DNA of 64,000 bases from Crotalaria pallida (lineage: Eukaryota; Streptophyta; Magnoliopsida; Fabales; Fabaceae), in contig CM075652.1 in the NCBI GenBank assembly GCA_037953625.1, forward strand, positions 74,119,501 through 74,183,500, given 5' to 3'. Below, piece by piece: positions 11,670-21,739 of the stretch; the stretch's first letter is position 1; each line of letters begins with the position of its first letter. The notes beneath the pieces were generated by a model. The model worked only from the letters and a program-made list of their open reading frames with translations, made no database searches and was not told where the DNA came from. Position numbers and translations under genes: made by a program.

Positions 11670-12574
11670 TGATGAGCATTTTATTTCCCATTATTCCTTG
11701 CATTATTTTACTCCTATTATTGATACTTGTTGCCCATTTGACATTGTTTAGCTTGATTTAGTGATTTAGAGTTTATTGGACTAATATTCCGAATATTGTT
11801 TAATTTGGGATTATTTAGCCTAATTAATTCTATTTCTATTTTCAGGTCATATTTGGCACAAGGTCACTTTGGGCATTTTGGAAATGAAGATTGAAGTATT
11901 GAAGTGAAGATTGTAATTTGCATTTAGGTCCCTTTTTAGTTGTAATCTTCAGAATAGTGTTTCTTAGGATTTGGGCCCATGTTTTAGGCCCATTTTGTGA
12001 CTAAAAAGAAGGGAAACTCGTGTAGCACATAGCATACACTATCATTTCAGATTTCTCACTCTCTCTAGGTTAGAACTTCTCTTTTGGCTCTCCCAAGTGG
12101 TGGTGGCTACTAGGGTTTTGTTCTTCCTCATTTTTACTCGTTTTTCTTCATTTATGGCCATGGAAGGCTAGACTTCAAGGGTTAATCCCTTTGGTATTGT
12201 ATTATCTACTCTTGAGCTCTTGTTATTAATGCAATTTCGTTTTCTCTTCTCTGTTTTCATGTTTATCAATGTGTAGTGGTTTGCTTAATTCCATTTCGTA
12301 GAGATAATACATGAATATAAATTCTTAATTTGTAATTAACTCGTAAAAACTCCAATTCTGGTTTCTGATACTTAATTAGAAGTTAGGGTTTGGAGTGACA
12401 ACTAGATTTTCGCTTAGTATTTGGTTGTCACGAGTTGGACAGAGGAGAGGAGAGGAATCGATCTTTAGTGAGTTAGGATTGAGTAGTGTACGTAGCCAAA
12501 GGGGTTTGCCCGCTTTTGTTTCTGATTTTGTTAGTTTTAATATTCTATTTATGTTTTGTTCTTCACATTTGTTA
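11670..12574 (+). repeat. 3' LTR of Athila copy 1, left part
   Basis: Repeats the 5' LTR from its TGATGAGC start and stops abruptly at CACATTTGTTA, where a Tekay-like LTR was inserted. The remaining 143 bp resume at 19817. The last five bases (12570-12574, TGTTA) are the target-site duplication of that insertion. Confidence 0.93.
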
Positions 12575-13259
12575 TATAAATCCCGTTATTTCTAATACTT
12601 TTAGTAAAATAATTAAATGATTTAATATGATGTTTTCAAGATTTGAGTCTCGGAATAAAATTCTGATTTCATCATTATATTTGAAATATGTTTTCTAATT
12701 AAAATAAGTATAAATTTGTTATTATTCGTTTTCCAAAAATAAAGTAGTACTTGTATTTAGTTGAATTAACATTTTGACAAGTAGCTCAAGTGGCAAGCCT
12801 TAGAGGCCTTTTTATAAATAGTTTCTTTAGAAAAATATGTTTAACTTAATATTTTGAACGCCCCTGTAAATTTTCATAGTCTTCGGAGGCTGTTTTATTT
12901 TTAGCTCCGGAACTGATTTTATATATTACTAGTATAAGTTGTATTTAATAATTTATTATTTCAATATTCTGCATATTATACTTTATCAAGTTTGATATCG
13001 ACATTGAGAAAATATATTTACTTATGAATTTCGATAATTTTTCTTACGCAATAGCTATCCGGAGGATCCGGTAACTTTATTATTTTTCAATCAGTTTTGA
13101 ATGATTAAAAATACAATATTATTGTACTTAAATGTACTTTATTTTTAGGACCGTCAAACTTTTAATTATAATCCAAAATACCTATACACATTGACCCACA
13201 AATATATATAAACTAGCTCTTACCCCATGCAATGCACGGGTTGTTGATATTAAATTTTT

Positions 13260-13690
13260 GGCTTTTTTAAGCGATAGGTCCCTAAACTTAGGGGTGTTTT
13301 GGATTTAGTCCTTAATCTTTTTTTTTGTTGGATCTGGTCCCTAAACTTTAACGTCGTTTGGAATTAGTCCTCCCGTTAACCCAAAGTTAACTCTGTTAGT
13401 GTCTTCCAATAAGATGTTGCCACGTGTCCCAACTTGCATTTTTTTTTGGCTTTTTTGCCTTTGAGGTCCCTAAACTTAGGGGAGGAATTGAATTTAGTCC
13501 CTATCCTTTTTTTCGTTGGATCAGGTCCCTAAACTCTGGACCATTTTGGATTAAGTCCTTCTGTTAGCTTTAATCTAAGACCATTACCCTGGGAAAATTT
13601 TTATGCCATGTGGACCAATAAATTAATGCCACATGGAATTTTTCTTTTAAAATTGAAAAATTACAAAAAATAAATAAAGTTAAAAAAAAG
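13260..13690 (+). repeat. Left terminal inverted repeat of the MULE
   Basis: Carries several copies of the phrase GGTCCCTAAACT in variant form and ends in AAAAAATAAATAAAG. It is the reverse complement of 14523-14955 with scattered changes. Confidence 0.88.
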
Positions 13691-14522
13691 CCAAATATTA
13701 CCTGATTTGAAGTGCAACTGAACCAAGCATCATTAACATATCCACCATGCCACAGAAATTTTTCAGGCCAGAATGTGAACCACCTTCCCTATCTTCCTCT
13801 CGTTCCTCGTCGTGCTCGATCGTCTCGTTAGGGCTTGACATCATGGTTTCTTCACCTTGTTTTAGAGGGTGGCATTGTTTTTCAGAATATAAAGATCTAA
13901 ACAAAACAAAAAAAAAGAACACACAAGTGTCAAGTGATAAAAACTGAGTTAGACACCTACCAAACCTTTATCATCAAACACTAAAGTAATAAAAAAGAGA
14001 TTTTTCTGTGTCAATCAAATATACTTGTTGCGTTTCTTCCTCCCTCCAGACTCTACATATGATGCACCGCTAAGAAGAAGGCAGAGGAAGCGGAGAAGAG
14101 GGCGGAGGCTGGAAAGCAGAGGACGCTGAGGTTGTTGAGGGTTCGAAGTTGCGAGGCTGCTGCATGGTGAAGGAAGCGCGACTGTTCTCCTTTGGTGTCG
14201 CATCAGATTTGCAGAGAAGATGACCAAGCGAAGGATGAAGAACGAAGAGAATCTTCGGGGTCGCCGCCGCAACTAGGTTGCAGGGGCTTTGGCTATAACT
14301 AGCGCCGCCGCACATCATCAAGCGAACTTGTGACTGTGACAGTGATTTTTGCTGTAAACCGAAGCAAGCACAAAACTCAGATCGAGGCGCGACCTTGAGG
14401 ACGATGGCGAAAGCTTCTCAAATCGTTACCCTGATGGCAGTGGTGAGTGCTCGAGACATCACGACCATGACGATGATGCATCTCGTCGCAAACGCGTTTT
14501 ATTCCAATCGTTATAAAAAATC
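13691..14522 (-). other. GC-rich interior of the MULE, possible captured gene piece
   Basis: The stretch 14040-14500 is GC-rich with short frames on both strands. The minus strand gives an 83-codon and an 85-codon frame in different phases; a 74-codon frame lies at 13698-13922. None resembles a transposase and I recognise no protein family. MULEs often pick up fragments of host genes, and the base composition fits that, but the donor cannot be named from sequence alone. Confidence 0.4.
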
Positions 14523-14955
14523 ATTTTTTTTAATTTTATTTATTTTTTGTAATTTTTCAATTTTAAAAGAAAAATTTCATGTGGCATTAATTTATTGGTC
14601 CACATGGCATAAAAATTTTCCCAGGGTAACGGTGTTAGATTAAAACTAACAGAAGGACTTAATCCAAAATGGTCCAGAGTTTAGGGACCTGATCCAACGA
14701 AAAAAAGGATAGGGACTAAATTCAATTCTTCCCCTAAGTTTAGGGACCTCAAAGTAAAAAAAAAAGCCAAAAAAAATGCAAGTTGGGACACGTGGCAACA
14801 TCTTATTGGAAGACACTAACGGAGTTAACTTTGGGTTAACGGAAGGACTAGTTCCAAACGACGTTAAAGTTTAGGGACCAAATCCAACAAAAAAAAAAGA
14901 TTAAGGACTAAATCCAAAACACCCTAAGTTTAGGGAACCATCGCTTAAAAAAGCC
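14523..14955 (-). repeat. Right terminal inverted repeat of the MULE
   Basis: Reverse complement of 13260-13690. It ends TCGCTTAAAAAAGCC and is followed directly by the 9-bp target duplication TAAATTTTT. Confidence 0.88.
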
Positions 14956-15118
14956 TAAATTTTTTTATATTAAATATTTTAAATTAAAGATTATTATTAT
15001 TTTCATTATAAAGTAAAGATTATTATTAAACAATAGAAAAAATAATTATAAAAAAAAAGATTATTCAATATACTTTATTATGATAAATAAAAAATTATTA
15101 TTATTATTTTGATTGTTT

Positions 15119-15308
15119 TTTTTTGTCCATGACCGAAGTGTCCACAGCCGACCGCAGTGACTAATCTTCTCGCTGACTTGTAGGCACCTCTAATGGGTGG
15201 GACAGCTGGCCCCGAGATTTAACGCTGCTGCATGCACAAGGCAGGATTCGAACACCTGACCTTGCTTAAGCGTGGATCAATCCCTACCACTGAACCACAC
15301 GCTCGGGG
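15119..15308 (-). mobile_element. tRNA-derived SINE, minus strand
   Basis: An 18-bp duplication TTATTATTTTGATTGTTT flanks the element (15101-15118 and 15309-15326). Read on the minus strand it begins CCCCGAGCGTGTGGTTCAGT. It carries an RNA polymerase III A-box-like TGGTTCAGTGGTAG and a B-box-like GTGTTCGAATCC, and ends in an A-run. That is the layout of a plant tRNA-type SINE, copied by LINE enzymes. At 190 bp it appears full length. It is not a functional tRNA gene: no cloverleaf follows the B box. Confidence 0.85.
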
Positions 15309-15439
15309 TTATTATTTTGATTGTTTATTTTGATGGTATTATGAGAATAATTAATGATAAATCATAATATCCCTTATTTCATTGGACATGAATTCATTGG
15401 AAGATAATGACAGTTCGTTTTTTAATATTATATTTATTT

Positions 15440-15569
15440 TTTTTGGTACATAAGGAAAGAAAAGAAAAGGAAAGAAAAGAGCAAAAAGAAAAGAGCTAAG
15501 GTCTTGGAAGGGACACTCCCATAGCATCAACAGGCTAGATCCCAAAAGTTACTCTTGCCCACGCGGTGC
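15440..15569 (-). mobile_element. Short retroposon of uncertain family, minus strand
   Basis: A 14-bp duplication TATTATATTTATTT (15426-15439 and 15570-15583) flanks 130 bp that begin with a T-run on the plus strand, i.e. an A-tail on the minus strand. A purine-rich middle (AAAGAAAAGGAAAG) is prominent. I see no clear pol III boxes, so it may be a truncated SINE or another short retroposed RNA. Confidence 0.65.
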
Positions 15570-15687
15570 TATTATATTTATTTATGTATAGATCAATATT
15601 AAATTAATGTATTCCTTATTTAGTTGATCGATAATTAGCATGTTTTATTAATTAGAATGAAATCAAAATTAAACTTTTTTATTTTTA

Positions 15688-15705
15688 TCCTGTGCAATGC
15701 ACGGA
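15688..15705 (-). repeat. Second Helitron-type hairpin
   Basis: TCCTGTGCAATGCACGGA can form an 8-bp stem with one G-T pair around AAT. It is a near-copy of the terminal hairpin at 13222-13240 and is followed by the same ATTATTAATATT style sequence. No CTRR lies right outside it, so it may be an old internal end of a composite Helitron. Confidence 0.6.
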
Positions 15706-17600
15706 TTATTAATATTTAAATATTTTAAAGTAAAGATTATTATTAAACAACAATAAAAAATGTTGAAAAATTTTGTACTTCCTTATATAAATAAAAAATA
15801 ACATTTTCTATCTGAAATTTTCCTTATTTATTCAATAGATAAATTAACATTTTTTTTACATGATTATTAACTTTATTATGATGAATCAAAAGTAAATCAG
15901 AATTAGATATTCCTTATTTATTTAATAAATAAATTAATATTTTAATATGATTATCAACTTTATTATGATAATTAAAAACAAATCAGAATTAAATATTTTG
16001 ATCTTTTTTGTTTAATGGTATTATGAGAAAATTTAAGGATAAATTGGAATATCCATTATTTCATAGAACATGAAGACGACATTGAAATTGTTATTTTTGA
16101 CTATCTTGGTTAAAACATTGCACTTTATTATGAATATAATGTTGGCTCTTTGTTTTATATATATATATATATATATATATTTAATATTATATTTGTCTAT
16201 GTATAAATGAGTATTAAATTAATGTATTCCTTATTTAGTTGATCGATGAATTAACACGTTTTATCATGACATTATGATAAATTATTAGAGTGAAATGAAA
16301 ATTAAACTTTTTTATATTTTTTTGTTTGATGGTATTATGAGTAGATTTAAAGAGAAATCCAAATATTTTCTATTGCATAAGACATGATAATTTAGCATAT
16401 TTTAAATATAATTATCACATCTAATATGAAAAATTATATATAATTAAACTAAAATTATACATTCTGATATTTTTTATTGGATAATATTATAAGATATTTC
16501 TTATATTTATTTGATGGATAAATTAATATTTTTTTACCTTTATTATTTTTTTAATATAATTATCACATTTATTATTATTATTCATATTTAAATGTTTTGA
16601 TCTTTTTCATTATTTATCTTATCTCATGACAAAAACAAAAAAAAATCATAAATAAATCGAAAAACATTGTTTCTTCAAACATGCAAAAGACTCACCAAAA
16701 TTATTTCTCACCGGAATACGATCAGGGTATTTCTTCTTAATCCTAAAAGCCTTAGCCCTTCTCTTCTTTGAAAAGAGAAAATGATCAATTATTTGCATAT
16801 TCTTTCAACAAAGAATAATCAAAGTAAGTATGTATAACAACTTACCAAAAATTCAAATAAAAAAACAACTTACCAAGGTCATGCTCTTGTTTGTTTGAAG
16901 TAACTCATTGATGTCATTCTTCCTGAAATTAGCATTAAGCAAAAGTCAATTAAAAGTATAACAAAATATACTTCATCTAATAATAAGTAATTCATCAAAC
17001 ACTCAAAAATCAAAATTAAGAGTTCTAAGTAGAGGAATAAACAAAATTCAATTAAAAGTATAACAAAATATGCATCATCTCATAAGTAATTCATCAAACA
17101 CCCAAAAATCAAAATTAAGAGCTTTAAGTAGAGGAATGAGAGAAACAATAAAAATAAAAGAAAGACTTTGGAAAAAAGAATTCTTAGAATTAGATAGAAC
17201 TTTAAAAATTGAATGGGAGAGCCTATTATATATATATATATATATATAGTGATTTTTTTAATATTTTTTAAATATTTTTGTTGAGGATAATGTTTTGTTC
17301 AACAAATTGAGGATAATGATTTCACATACAGATAATGATTATATAAATTTTAATAATTAATTTAATTTCAAATTGTAATTTTGGTTAGAGATAATGTTAT
17401 TTATCTACAAACATATAATGATTAAATAAATTTAAATAATTTATTTAATTTTAAATTGTAATTTTGATTAGAGATAATGATTATCTACCTACAAATTCTC
17501 TGGTGCGAGGAAAGCTTCATGGAACAAACGTGGTGCCTCGAAAATTTTTCCGGCAAACGTGATGCCTCGAAAATGGATTCTTTTATATATAGATAGTAGA
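15706..17600. other. AT-rich Helitron interior with repeated blocks
   Basis: No genes seen. The block ATTAAATTAATGTATTCCTT occurs near 15596 and again near 16210 with matching downstream text. GAGATAATG phrases recur at 17285-17480. AT dinucleotide runs lie near 16156-16180 and 17227-17249. The right end contains ACGTGGTGCCTCGAAAAT and ACGTGATGCCTCGAAAATG, a short direct repeat. Confidence 0.6.
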
Positions 17601-17644
17601 TATATATCTTCCTAGTACCACCCATTACCCTATATTATTACCTA

Positions 17645-18087
17645 CCCCAAGAACCAGCCGCCCAACCCAAAAGAAAAGAGTGGGTTCACTCCTTTGCAAC
17701 CCAAACCCTTGGATTCTATTGTTGATGTTCACAAACACAAGGATCGGTATCCTGATGAGATCGCTTTTGCTTGAGATGATTATCACTTGGGAAGAGGTCA
17801 TATTGGAGCAACTATGAAAGCAAAACTTTATCACTTGCTTGAGCACAGGGCTTCCGAATGTGCAAATGCCACACATGTTGTTTACGGGTCTTGAAGATTA
17901 CAATGCCAAGGGAACACAAGCATCTCCCTACTTTACTGTGACCTTTTACAAAGAATTTGCAGAGACCAAAGACTTGGTACTTATCCGTGGGGATATTGTA
18001 TTTACCAGCAAGCTGTCTGACTCAGAGGCAGGATGGCTTTTGGAAACTGCTCAGCCTTTTTACTTGAATGATGCGAGTGCTAAATAG
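17645..18087 (+). pseudogene. Fragment resembling ATP11, the mitochondrial F1-ATPase assembly factor
   Basis: One frame reads PLQPKPLDSIVD, then DDYHLGRGHIGATMKAKLY up to a cysteine. After a deletion with frame change it reads VQMPHMLFTGLEDY, ASPYFTVTFY and KDLVLIRGDIVFTSKLSDSE. This order and wording match plant proteins of the ATP11 family, nuclear-encoded mitochondrial chaperones that bind the F1 beta subunit. A TGA at about 17772 replaces an expected codon, around 20 codons are missing between the halves, and the end diverges. It sits inside the Tekay-like solo LTR, just outside the Helitron. It may be a captured or retroposed piece. I saw no A-tail or target duplication. Confidence 0.7.
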
Positions 18088-19017
18088 CAGCAGTAAAGCA
18101 AACTAAAAGGGTTGATTAGAGCAATGATAATGAAGCATTGGAAGGCAAACAGTCCTCGGAGATGTCTTTCTGCAGTGTATGGTGAAAAGGGAGGAGACAA
18201 GATCCAACACGTTGTTTTTGACCTTGACCCTGGAGCAAGTTGCGGATGTTAAAATGACTCTGTCATTATGACTAGGATTTTCAGGTAAGGGGAGTCTCTT
18301 TTCCACACTTTGGGTTAGGGATAGTTAGGGTTTATAATAGTATTTGGGTATAATAACTAGACCGGGTTGTGGGTAGCAAAATGGTTTGATTTAAAGTTGG
18401 TTTAGGGGATAATAGTATATTTATGGTTGATTTTATATTTATTGAGTTGTTTATGTTAAATTCCCTTTTTATTAATGTTAAAGTAGGAAGTGAAGAACCC
18501 TAGGGAGTTGACTTACATTCAATGTACTCTGAGACATACCTGAGTATGTCGATTGATTGTGATATTGGTTGCTGGTTGATAAATTGATGTGACCCTATAT
18601 GTGAATAACTAATGGCGGATGTGTATAAATATTGAAATGGAAATGTTGTGTAAAAAGGAATAATAAGTTGGAATTGGAAGTGAATATATCTATATGTATA
18701 TAAATAACTTGAAATTGTTGTGTGTGAAGAATGTTTGGAAATGTGTGATTTGTGTAATACTTGGTAATTGTGGTTTAATTTATAAATTAACGAAAATGAT
18801 AGTAAGTCACTAAGCAAAGGAATGAGAGAAGTGAACAATTAATAGAAACCTAAGAAGAGCCAAGAAATTAAAAGATAGAAGGAAAACTAAGAGCTAGGAA
18901 CGAGAATTAAAATATAACGTATATGGCCTAATCAAGCAGAACTAGTCAAAAATGAGAGTCATTAGTGAAGAGAATATACTTAAAATAAAGAAGGATAAAG
19001 AAAAGAGAAAGGACTAA
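18088..19017. other. Non-coding part of the Tekay-like LTR
   Basis: AT-rich and without a supported gene. The stretch to about 18260 might still belong to the captured piece, since short frames continue there without a match I recognise. The rest is ordinary LTR sequence. Confidence 0.45.
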
Positions 19018-19350
19018 TCGGCAGGTGGTCGGTAGACCCTGTCACAATAATAAAAATTAAAATGGCGGGAGGTCGGTAGACCCTGTCACAATAATAAAAA
19101 TTAAATGGCAGGAGGTCGGTAGACCCTGTCACAATAATAAAAATTAAATGGCGGGAGGTCGGTAGACCCTAAAAATTAAATGGCGGGAGGTCGGTAGACC
19201 CTGTCACAATAATAAAAATTAAATGGCGGGAGGTAGACCCTGTCACAATAATAAAAATTAAATGGCGGGAGGTCGGTAGACCCTGTCGCAATAATAAAAA
19301 TTAAAATGGCGGGAGGTCGATAGACCTTGTCACAATAATAAAAATTAACC
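19018..19350 (+). repeat. Minisatellite, about eight copies of a 43-44-bp unit
   Basis: The unit starts GGTCGGTAGACCCTGTCACA, continues with ATAATAAAAATTAAATGGCG and closes GGA. It repeats about eight times. One copy has lost the TGTCACAATAAT part, another lost CGGT, and the outer copies differ by single bases. The phrase GGTCGGTAGACC is close to palindromic. The array lies in the downstream half of a solo LTR. Confidence 0.92.
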
Positions 19351-19816
19351 AGTTAAAAGTGTAAGGGAACGAAAAGGTAAATGGAAAATTAAGGAAAGGG
19401 AAATAGTATATCTAACAAATAATGGAAATGAACAATGGACTTAATCAATTTGGAATTTTATGTGTGTTGAATTATGAATTGAATGTGTTGCATTTTAGTT
19501 ACTCCGTTGCCTGATTTAGTTATTATTCTCGAATTTCTATTATGACTATTTACTATCTTATAATCCACTGTGTTGTGAAAAGGTCTCACCCTTATATGGT
19601 TAACATTTTAGGTACTTGAGCAAGGAGCTTGGAGATCAGAGTGCTCAGCGGATCAGTCGAAAGAAAGGAACTCAAGTGTATTTTATTATATTGTAAATGA
19701 AAGTCCCCAACGCTATTTGTGAACTCTGATTTATAAAAGAAAATTTAAAGTCCTATATTTCATTTTTCAAACGTTTATTGTTTATTATTCACTATATTAC
19801 GGGGTGTTACATGTTA

Positions 19817-19959
19817 CACACAAAAAACCCCCCATTTTACTGCACACTACGTCTTTGATACTTTGCCTAGACCGATATTCGCTGGGAAACGACCTAGGAT
19901 CACCTTCCTAGTACTATAGAATAAACCCCTTTTATTTTGATCGAGTACGGCCTCGATCA
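19817..19959 (+). repeat. 3' LTR of Athila copy 1, right part
   Basis: Continues the LTR interrupted at 12574, from CACACAAAAAACCCC to the terminal CGATCA. The target duplication CTTTC follows at 19960-19964, closing the whole Athila element. Confidence 0.93.
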
Positions 19960-19964
19960 CTTTC

Positions 19965-20654
19965 CGAGATGATGGGGTCAGAATTTTTGGCAAATTTTCG
20001 AAAACCCTGAATTGGAAAATGGTTTTTCGACACTGGACAGTCGGAAAATTGTTTTAGGGTTTGGGCATATAAAATGGGGTTTGTATTCTAGTATTTTTTT
20101 TTTTTAAATTAAGGCATTCTGATAATTTCATGTTTAAAATTGGGGTTTGGGGATATAAGGTGGGGTTTGTAATCTAACACTCATATCTAAATAAGTCGAC
20201 CCAACCTTATTAAAAAGCTTATTAAGTTCATTGGGCTGACCTATTTAACTTTATAAATATTTATATATTATATATTATTAATTTTTTAAATTAACAGTAA
20301 AAATTTAATATATATATATATATAACATTATAATTGAAAATAAAAATATATTTTTTCCCTCTTTTTGTTGGTTTATTAATTTATGGCTCGATGTCGTTTA
20401 TGTTTTTGTATGGTTTTACTTTTGCTACTATGTAGTTTGAGTTTTGATGTTGTTTACACTTCGTTTTATTCTATTTCAATCACATAATTTGAGGACATGA
20501 TACATTTTTATATTTGTGCTAAAATGTGAGAATTTTATTGAATAACAGACTTTTAAGTAAGCTTCTGGTCAGGCCAGGCCTTGAAATAGGCTGAGCTTAG
20601 GCTGAAAATTTAGCCTATGATGGGCCAATAAACAAGCTTGAGCTTTGAATTTGG
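19965..20654. other. Non-coding sequence between elements
   Basis: This was contiguous with sequence before 2790 prior to the Athila insertion. It contains AT runs (20311-20326) and a degenerate GGCCAGGCC / AGGCTGAGCTTAGGCTG repeat at 20570-20640. I see no genes. Bases 20647-20654 (GAATTTGG) are the target duplication of the next element. Confidence 0.5.
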
Positions 20655-21484
20655 GGGAAATTATTTTGTCACCCCATGATCTATTAATGTCACCCCAATA
20701 CTATAATTTATTCCTTTTGTGCCTTTAAAAAAACTACTTTTACACGGGTCGTAAGGGTTGCTCACGACCTACGGTCGTAACACCCCCTTACGACCCAACC
20801 AAAGACTGAATTTTGGAACGGGTCGTAAGGAGGTGTTACGACCTGACAGCTACGGAAAATTGCATATCCATTTCGTTGTTGATCTCTAGCAAACTTGTGG
20901 ATTGATTTTTTATTTTCAATATGAGATTGAATTAACTGCAAACAAATATTTAACAAAAACAAAAAGAAAGGTGCACTGAATGCATGAATTTTCATTTATA
21001 ATAGTTTATGCCAATGTCTTATGTTGAACATAGAAAAATTGAAACAACTAATCTGAGCCAAGTAGATATTTATAATATAGGTGCAAGTTAAAATACAAGT
21101 TCAGAAAATGAAATGAAACCTCTCTACAACTACGAGACATTTCTAGGGAGTAAACCAGACATTCAGATTGGAGTTGAATTGTGTTGTTGATCAATAATGT
21201 GAAGGGGTATGTGCAACAAATGGCAACGGAAACCATTTTCCACAGTTACGCACGTGTTTGTAGCGGTTCCATTGCTAATCCGCAGTTTGCTAAAAATCAA
21301 CAACGGAATGGATACGCAATTTTCCGTAACTGTCAGGTCATAGGAGTTGCTTACGACCTGCAAGTCGTAGCACCCCGTTACGACCCATGTAAAAGTAGGT
21401 TTTTTTTTTTAAAATGACACAAAAGGAATAAATTATAGTATTGGGATGACATTATTAAATCATGGGGTGACAAAATAATTTCTC
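20655..21484. mobile_element. 830-bp non-autonomous DNA transposon with about 260-bp inverted repeats
   Basis: Ends GGGAAATTATTTTGTCACCC and its near-complement, flanked by the 8-bp duplication GAATTTGG (20647-20654, 21485-21492). Inverted similarity extends inward through TAATTTATTCCTTTTGTG and ACGGGTCGTAA to CGGAAAATTGC. Eight-base duplications are usual for hAT elements and also seen in some Mutator-type elements, so the superfamily is open. It codes for no transposase. Confidence 0.85.
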
Positions 21485-21739
21485 GAATTTGGAACACAAG
21501 TCAAGCCTGTTTTTGTTAAGGCATAACCAACATCATTGCCTCCCTATTTCATTCTACCTCTGTTTTTCAACTTTTTTTATTTTCAATTTTTATTAATTGT
21601 AATGGTTGAGTCGATACTGGGTTTTAAAACTCAATCAGGAGGTTTGCCGTCGATTTTTTTCATATCAACCTTCGCTATGGTTAAGGACCTAAACCAGACT
21701 GGAAGAGTAAATGGACGGGTCGGACAGGTTAGACCGTCC

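Larger units (their letters stand above)
13260..14955. mobile_element. Mutator-like element with about 430-bp terminal inverted repeats
   Basis: A perfect 9-bp target duplication TAAATTTTT (13251-13259 and 14956-14964) flanks inverted repeats beginning GGCTTTTTTAAGCGA. Long terminal repeats and 9-bp duplications define Mutator-like elements (MULEs). No transposase is encoded, so it depended on one supplied elsewhere. The centre (about 13690-14520) is much more GC-rich than its surroundings and may be a captured host segment (Pack-MULE). Confidence 0.9.
13213..17600 (-). mobile_element. Non-autonomous Helitron(s), minus strand, with nested insertions
   Basis: On the minus strand the right edge starts TCTACTATCTATATATAAAA, a classic plant Helitron 5' end. 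The left edge (13213-13240) ends with the hairpin CCCGTGCATTGCATGGGG, then TAAGAG and CTAG, which fits the Helitron 3' rule (hairpin, short gap, CTRR). The insertion lies between A and T with no duplication, as Helitrons do. No RepHel helicase frame is present. A second hairpin at 15688-15705 and repeated internal blocks suggest a composite of related copies. The interior is AT-rich. Confidence 0.75.
12575..19811 (+). mobile_element. Solo LTR of a Tekay/Del-like chromovirus, itself interrupted
   Basis: Flanked by TGTTA at 12570-12574 and 19812-19816. It ends ACGGGGTGTTACA, the typical Tekay LTR end. It begins TATAAATCCCG, a mutated form of the expected inverted complement. Removing the Helitron (13213-17600) leaves 2849 bp, close to the 2941-bp Tekay LTR at 41425-44365. 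No gag or pol lies inside, so recombination between two LTRs probably removed the interior. The right part holds an ATP11-like fragment and a minisatellite. Confidence 0.75.
2795..19959 (+). mobile_element. Athila-type Ty3/gypsy LTR retrotransposon (copy 1), with nested insertions
   Basis: The element starts TGATGAGC and ends GATCA, and is flanked by the 5-bp duplication CTTTC (2790-2794, 19960-19964). Without the 7.2-kb insertion in its 3' LTR it would be about 9.9 kb. Order: 5' LTR, tRNA-Asp-type primer-binding site, untranslated leader, gag, protease, reverse transcriptase, RNase H, integrase, a 1.4-kb non-coding 3' region, 3' LTR. I see no chromodomain and no env-like frame. Many stops and frameshifts make it immobile. 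It is a close sister of the element at 24207-34110. The Athila call rests on the primer site, the integrase and RT style and the long 3' region with a doubled purine tract. Confidence 0.93.

Noticed and set aside
15119..15308. tRNA gene
   Set aside because: A and B boxes are present, but the sequence is flanked by an 18-bp duplication, has an A-tail and no complete cloverleaf. It is a SINE.
17645..18087. Functional ATP11 gene
   Set aside because: There is an in-frame stop, a deletion with frame change and no N-terminal part or targeting peptide. Its place inside an LTR makes it a fragment.
19018..19350. Regularly spaced repeats resembling a CRISPR array
   Set aside because: The units are contiguous tandem repeats without unique spacers, in a plant LTR.
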